Shown here in pieces: positions 58,382 through 64,000 of a DNA stretch of 64,000 nt. Every line of letters begins with the position of its first letter. The stretch's first letter is position 1. Source of the stretch: Hydrangea macrophylla (taxonomy: Eukaryota > Streptophyta > Magnoliopsida > Cornales > Hydrangeaceae); NCBI GenBank assembly GCA_033977485.1, contig CM066991.1:134497999-134561998 (forward strand), given 5' to 3'. The translations under genes and the position numbers were made by a program. A model generated the notes under the pieces. That model saw only the letters and a program-made list of their open reading frames with translations, ran no database searches and was not told the origin of the DNA.

Positions 58382-58899
58382 TAGGGATGGCAATGGGGCC
58401 GGTTTTTCGGGTTCCCCGCCCCGCCCCGCCCCGCCCCTAATAGGTAGGGTATGGGGGGGGGGGGGTGGGGCTTAATAGGGTTAGGGGCGGCCGGGCGGGT
58501 ATGGGGGAGGTTTTCAAAACCCGAGTCGGGTTCGGGTCGGGGTAGGGTCAAAAAACCCGAACCCGGCCCGAATATACTTGTATTTATATTTTTACCCCTC
58601 AATAGTTATGTGTATTACCATTAAAAAAAAAAAACTGCACTATTGAGGAACTAATTGGGTAAGTTAAGAAAAAACTGCACTATTAGGGAAAAAAATGCAT
58701 TAAAAAAATTGCTTTTTCAATTTGTGTACCAAAAAAAAAAAAAATCATTCTCGGGGCGAGGCGAGGCGGGGAGAGGCACTATGCGGGGCGGGGCGGGGGC
58801 GGGGCGGGGCGGGGGCGGGGGGAGGGTTTACTAAAGCGGGGCGGGGGCGGGGGCGGGGTATGGGGGCCCCGTCCCATACCCGCCCCGTTGCCATCCCTA
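58382..58899. mobile_element. GC-rich hAT MITE with 8-bp TSD
   Basis: Termini TAGGGATGGCAATGGGG and CCCCGTTGCCATCCCTA, flanked by exact CTCACGCG (58374-58381 and 58900-58907). 518 bp. Arms are packed with GGGGCGGGG/CCCCGCCCC runs. The 8-bp TSD and TAGGG termini fit hAT. Confidence 0.92.
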
Positions 58900-60421
58900 C
58901 TCACGCGATATGCCAATTTTTCAATTTTCTTTAAAAACTTTTCTAATTATCAGAAAATACACAGGTCGCGCACGCGGGCCGCTCGCGCGAAGGGTATCTT
59001 GCGCGCGCGAGGTGAAGCTGAGACTTCATCTTCTTCGTTAAAACACCACTGTTTCAGTTTTCAAAGCCATTTTTGACCCATTTTGAAATCTGAAAGCATA
59101 CATGTCATGTAATATATGAATCTCTTCGATTTTCTAAAAGGATTAATAATCTATGATCAATTTAACACGAATCAATCTGTAGCTCTCAGATTTTACGAAA
59201 AACTGAGAAGCGTCAAAACTTCGTTTTTAATATACGTCGTGATACAAACGAATTAGGCTCTAATATCTTAACTATAGCTTCTATGAACTATAATCTTTCG
59301 AAATCATCTCTGAAAACGGGTTTTGATTAAGTTTAGAAATTCACCCTTTTCTAGCTTGAACTTCCATGGACAAATTAACAATGGTGAAATCACAATCACA
59401 CATAAATAAGCAGTAAATGAACATGAATCACATTCAAAGTGAGTTATAAATACTCACTGTGATAAAGAGATGTGTGTTTGTTGAGAAAGTTCAAGAAATA
59501 CGAATACCCAAACCAAGCTTTGGTTAAGGAGTTAATGGAGTTTTCTCACTCCAGAAATTTGTAAGTACTCTTCTCTAGACTCTCTCTAAACTCTTTGTAT
59601 TTCTCTCTATTTTAGTTTGCAAGAGCAAAGTGCAGATTGTGTGAGGGTATGAGAGTATATATAAAAGATCAATTGAGGAACTTAGGGTCCAAGTTCATCC
59701 TCAAACACTCAACAAACGTTTTTGTTTTCAAATTTCTAAATACACCTAATATACATAGCTCAAATACATACGTATATGTGTATATGGAGATAGTAGGGGT
59801 CAAGTATGTGAACTAGGGGTCAATTAAAGATGTTTGGGCAATTGGCTTTTGGCATACCATTAACACACACAAGATATACATTTCCAAACAAGGCACAAGC
59901 CAAATGCCTAGGAATCACTTAGGGTGTTTGGCAAAATAGCTTATAAGCATAAGATTATACACACACAAAAGCAATACCCAAACAAGACATAGATAATGAT
60001 TAGTTGCCTTAAATGGAAAAGTACATGTCATACATCTTGATTGGTGAAAAATCCCATATTGTGGGAGTTCTTCGCGACGCGGACAGTTTTGAACATAAAC
60101 TGGTACTTTTCGCGGCGCGGTGATCACCACAAAAATATAGAAAATTTATTTTATTGTAAGAAATAATTTTCCAATTACATAAAAATACAGTTTGAGTCAG
60201 AAAAAAATATTTTCACCGTTTTGAACATACGGATTTGAAATTCCTTACAGATATTACTAAATTTATAAAATTGCAGTTTGACCTCAACAAGAATTGCCAA
60301 ATAAATTAAAACAAGCAATAAGATTTAAAACATGAGAACTAAAATTAAAATAAACCAGAAACGCATATTAAATATGGAAATGAAATTAAACTTAACTGAA
60401 AATGCAAGTTGTTACACATTC

Positions 60422-60714
60422 TTAGCAAGGTTATATCTCTCTCTATATATACATGCCTTGTATATATTATCTCAGCAAGATCTGTATATCCAATTGTTGT
60501 TTGTTAGGTGCAATGAATTTAGATTTTGATGAATTTAGAGACAAGTCATTGTTTTATCATAATATATATTGTTTTATTCGAAATTGGGTTCTCAAATTAT
60601 GAGTTTTGGGCATCCTTTTTAGTGACATGATTGTTTTTTAATGTACTATTATTTACTATCATCTGCTAAGTTTAAGGCACCTACAGTTTGCAAGCACTGA
60701 AGTTCTTTCCGTCC
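60422..60714. other. Short intergenic gap
   Basis: DNA between the two solo LTRs. AT-rich, nothing recognised. Confidence 0.5.
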
Positions 60715-60719
60715 AATCG

Positions 60720-62159
60720 TGTCACACCCTAACCCACCACACGTGGATTAGGACCGTGTAACAAAGAGTTACCCAAAACAAAATGCCTCTTAGTAACTAT
60801 AAAACAAGAATTAAACATAATAAAATGACTTTATTGGATTTAACCAGCCCAAGGGTAAAATAGTCATTAAGAAAGTATAGTCAAATTTTACATCAAAAGA
60901 TATCCCTTCGAGTCTCGGTTCCAACGCAAAAAAACGGCGCGCGAATCCGAGTTTTCTAGAAAGAGTTGTGTCCGTTTTCGTAAAAATCAACAGGCTAAAA
61001 ATAAACCTGCAGATTTTGCACATCAAATTTCCACATCAATTTCCCTGTTTAAGAGTTGAAAACATAACCAAAACCAAATTACTCGTAAGAACCCATTATC
61101 ATTCATTACCAACTGATCCACTAAAATGTCACTGACACTTGGAAACTATAAGAAGAAATTAAACTAGATTATTACAAAATCCTTACACTAATTGGTCTCA
61201 ATTCTAAAGCATACAATATAAGTTTGTAATTACAAATTTTACAACCAACTCCCAACCCAATTGAGTACGCCCACAAACAACGTATTAACATATACAACAA
61301 AAGAAATATACTCCCAAGTTGTCCAGAACCGTTCAACGCTTCTCACTGGGGTGTTCATCTGAACCTGCGTGGTCATTAGCCACAAAATCTAATAAGCTTT
61401 CACTTAGTGAGTACGTGGTACTAATCATGCAATTGGAGTATTTAATGATTCATAACACCAATTAAACATTCACAACAATAAATGGTCGCAGGCGTGTCAA
61501 GTAATCAATCACCATCGTATTAGACCCTTGATTCTGGGCCATTCTCTCTTTGTCGTCACTTTAAAAGCGATATCACTCACTCTCATGTGACCGTAGTCAA
61601 TTCGTTGTGGTCGTCACCACCATCCCCTTTTCTCTGAGGACTTCATCAGCATCCCCCTTTTCTCTGAGGAATGGGCGTCCCTTATATACGGGCTAAATAA
61701 TTGTGATTATCAATTGACACCCTTTGACCCAAATAAGCACATAAGCGCAATTCAACATGTCAACATGGCAATTTCAAACATTTTAGACATGTTAAATAAT
61801 AATTAGTCACATGCTTTTCCACTTAATCACAATTAAACATTTTAAAGCATTTAATAACAAATAAATAACATTAAACATTCAATTTTGGGATTATGACACT
61901 CACCTTACAAATAAGTCCAAATAAAGCCTAGAAATCTCAAATTCCTTCGCAAAACTATCCCTAGTTACTCCCAATGATATCCCTACATATATAGATCACA
62001 TATATGTATCACCCCTTAAAATGGGTCGCGGAAAAACATTACCAAAATTGAAAAATAAAGACATAGAAATAATCTTCTTACCTTCACGAGTCCGAATATG
62101 GCTTCAGTTCGCGAAATAGAGGTCGTACGGCGAAGCTGCAGCGACAAAATGGCGCGAAA

Positions 62160-62191
<32 letters not shown>

Positions 62192-62780
62192 CTCTTCTGC
62201 TCTCGCAGACTCTCTAAACTCTCTATACTCTCTTTTGCTTTTTTTATTTTTTTATTTTTTTTATTTTTATAATGAGTCAACCGACTCAACTTAGGTTATA
62301 TATATATACATATATATAATTAAGCCAAATTTTGAATTACACCCCCAAATATTTTTAGGTTTCTATTATGAAACTCCCTAAACTTTATATTAACTACCAA
62401 ATGTCTAAGTAGGTATGTGTCTATGTCACGTGGGTCCCAAATATTTTATAAAGTTACTAATTAGCCTACTAGTTATGAATCATATCCCTATTCGCTCTCA
62501 CATGGGTACCCAAACTGGTACCATAAAATATCACAATTAACAATAAAATATTAAAAACACTTTAACAAATATTCATTTAATCATATAAATGCAACTAAAT
62601 GCAATTCATTTAATCTGGACCTCCCTTGGTCCCACTTTATATCTATCAAACTGTGCTCTTTGTCAAGCACTTATCACATCGGGGTGACTGAAACTCACCT
62701 AAATCATCACATGTAATTAATCACACTAATTATGCATGTAAAATAAATATTACCACATTTTTCTGGGTACGGGTATTACA
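60720..62780 (-). mobile_element. Solo LTR, family Y, complete
   Basis: Plus-strand view TGTCACACCCTAACCC...GGGTATTACA, flanked by exact AATCG (60715-60719 and 62781-62785). 2,061 bp. On its own strand it begins TGTAATACCCG, like the chromovirus LTR (TGTAATACCC). A 32-bp poly-T run lies at 62162-62191. Matches 2395-5254 inverted. Confidence 0.9.
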
Positions 62781-62785
62781 AATCG

Positions 62786-63413
62786 CAACTTTTTTTCAAC
62801 ACATTTTCAACCGCATGTCTCGAGCTTTATGAAATTTCAATGCTGCAAAAAAGAAACCCATCTGTGTTGTTAACTTGCTTCTTTCAATTCACAATTATTC
62901 CATGAGCAAATCATTGATGCTTTTAGTTACATAACTTTTTTTTTCATGAGTAATATATATATATATATATATGTATGTGTCAAAATATTAGCTAAGCATT
63001 CATAGGTTTAACCTGGGTTTTGTGTGTCCTTACTTGAAAGTGATTTGCATTTAACATCTAATTTCAATTAAGTATGTGATTGAGACGAATCTTTGTATCT
63101 AGTTTTTGGAAAAGGGGAGGCTGCTCCTTGTATCCAGATGTTTTAGGAAAATTAGTGTGGAAAGACAAATTGAATTTTAATGCTTCTCTTTTACGTCCTT
63201 TATTTCCTTTACATGTTTTTAGGTTTAATTACAAAACATACCCATGAAGTTTGGTCCCTGTCTCAGTTTTTTCCATGTAGTTATTTGTTTCAATTCTACA
63301 TGTCCAAAATGTATTTTTAATGGGTGTTACTTAGTAGTTTCTTAGTTGCTAGTATTTTCATTGTTGCATAATACGTGTGAACTACTCCTAATATTTTTAA
63401 TTATTAAAAGTAG
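62786..63413. other. Intergenic, no gene seen
   Basis: AT-rich with a (TA)n run at 62953-62971. AAAAGTAG just before 63414 could be a splice acceptor for the fragment that follows. Confidence 0.45.
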
Positions 63414-64000
63414 ATGTCAAACGTTAATGACGATGAAGTTGTTGAGATTGTGGATGACGGAAAAAAATGGGGCACCGAGGCCAGAGAAGAATCTTTCCAT
63501 CTTTATTGGCCTTATGGAAGGGGAGGTTAAAAAGAATAATAGACCTGCTATGTACCACATTCACAAAAAATTTGTGGGCCTATATGAAAGAACAAATGAA
63601 GAAGGAGACTTGATTTGAGTATACTCATGATCAGTTGAAGAACAAATTCAACCAACTTAGGGCTGTATATAAGGACTTCCAAAAGCTGATGGGTTCGACT
63701 AGAGCAGGTTGGGATCTAGTTCGTAAGAATGTTGTGATTTCTCCCAAACAATGGGAAAGCAAGATTAAGGTACAAAGCGGAAAAAAAATAACAACAAAAA
63801 AAAACTTTGATATTTATTTCATAATAAATATAACTATAATAACAATGACCTTTTATGTGATGTTGACATAATTTTATCATAGGTAATCAGGCATGCTAGG
63901 ACTTTCAAAAGAAAGGATGTCCCTGCTTTCCACAGTTATGTATCATTTACGGCGACACCACGGCAACGGGAGAAATGCATATCCTTCATCGAAATTACTG
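63414..64000 (+). pseudogene. Myb/SANT-like domain protein fragment, frameshifted, runs off window
   Basis: The ATG at 63414 reads MSNVNDDEVVEIVDDGKKW, then an A7 tract at 63470-63477 shifts the frame. The next frame gives IFIGLMEGEVKKNNRPAM and KKFVGLYERT, ending in a stop near 63618. A third frame gives THDQLKNKFNQLRAVYKDF and AGWDLVRKNVV..WESKIK. This is the trihelix-like Myb/SANT-like fold (Myb_DNA-bind_3) found in plant nuclear proteins related to PIF/Harbinger accessory factors. A GT...AG intron (63771-63882) fits, with VIRHARTFKRKDVPAF after it in phase. Two frameshifts make it a pseudogene unless there are sequence errors. Confidence 0.7.

Larger units (their letters stand above)
57130..60416 (-). 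mobile_element. Solo LTR, family X, complete
   Basis: Plus-strand view TGTCACGCCCCG...AAGTTGTTACA, flanked by exact CATTC (57125-57129 and 60417-60421). 3,287 bp including a nested hAT MITE; ~2.76 kb without it. It is the reverse complement of the family X LTR at 1-2394, with the same GAGTGTCC sub-repeats (57780-58085). No coding sequence. Tekay-type by its CGGGGCGTGACA terminus, shared with the intact chromovirus. Confidence 0.9.

Overview
This window looks like a nuclear, gene-poor stretch of a flowering-plant genome, probably a eudicot. It is AT-rich, shows no bacterial-style gene packing, and is dominated by plant-type LTR retrotransposons (Ty1/copia, chromodomain Ty3/gypsy of the Tekay/Del type, and an Ogre/Tat-like LTR), Helitrons, MITEs and one SINE-like insert. 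No rRNA, tRNA or CRISPR was seen. The only trace of a non-transposon protein gene at a recognisable locus is a frameshifted Myb/SANT-like fragment at the right edge. Species cannot be named from the sequence.

Layout. 1-5254: one Tekay-type LTR (family X, itself split by a copia-like solo LTR at 340-1661) inside a second LTR family (Y). 5255-9550: intergenic DNA with three hairpin MITEs. 9551-29518: a four-level nest. A MITE with a perfect 9-bp target duplication (TSD) was hit by a copia element (9658-29452). That copia element was then hit by a 10.5-kb chromovirus (14478-25025, two 2,215-bp LTRs with no difference found by reading) and separately by an Ogre-like element now reduced to a 3.26-kb solo LTR (25212-28471). 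29597-51133: two diverged copies of one ~5-kb host segment in tandem (A 29597-34612, B 40219-51133). They are separated by a small Helitron that contains a young, minus-strand copia element (34679-39609). The two copies act as natural empty sites for each other: a solo LTR and a hairpin block are only in A, while a MULE-type MITE, a nested pair of Helitrons and a gene-fragment insert are only in B. 51134-57129: intergenic DNA with MITEs, a SINE-like element with an 18-bp TSD, and microsatellites. 57130-62780: solo LTRs of families X and Y in the opposite orientation to those at the left edge, X carrying a GC-rich hAT MITE. 63414-64000: Myb/SANT-like pseudogene.

The only element that looks intact and recently active is the chromovirus. 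It has an uninterrupted 1,506-residue Gag-Pol (Gag, two zinc knuckles, protease, RT, RNase H, integrase, chromodomain). It also carries a separate intact 337-residue, strongly acidic ORF between the 5' LTR and gag. Each LTR holds 17 copies of the palindrome CAATCGATTG in two arrays with 19-21 or 25-bp periodicity. A consensus splice donor lies in the LTR leader, and acceptor-like sites lie just before both the extra ORF and gag. I regard this combination (extra acidic ORF, palindrome arrays, possible alternative leader splicing) as the most promising undescribed system in the window.
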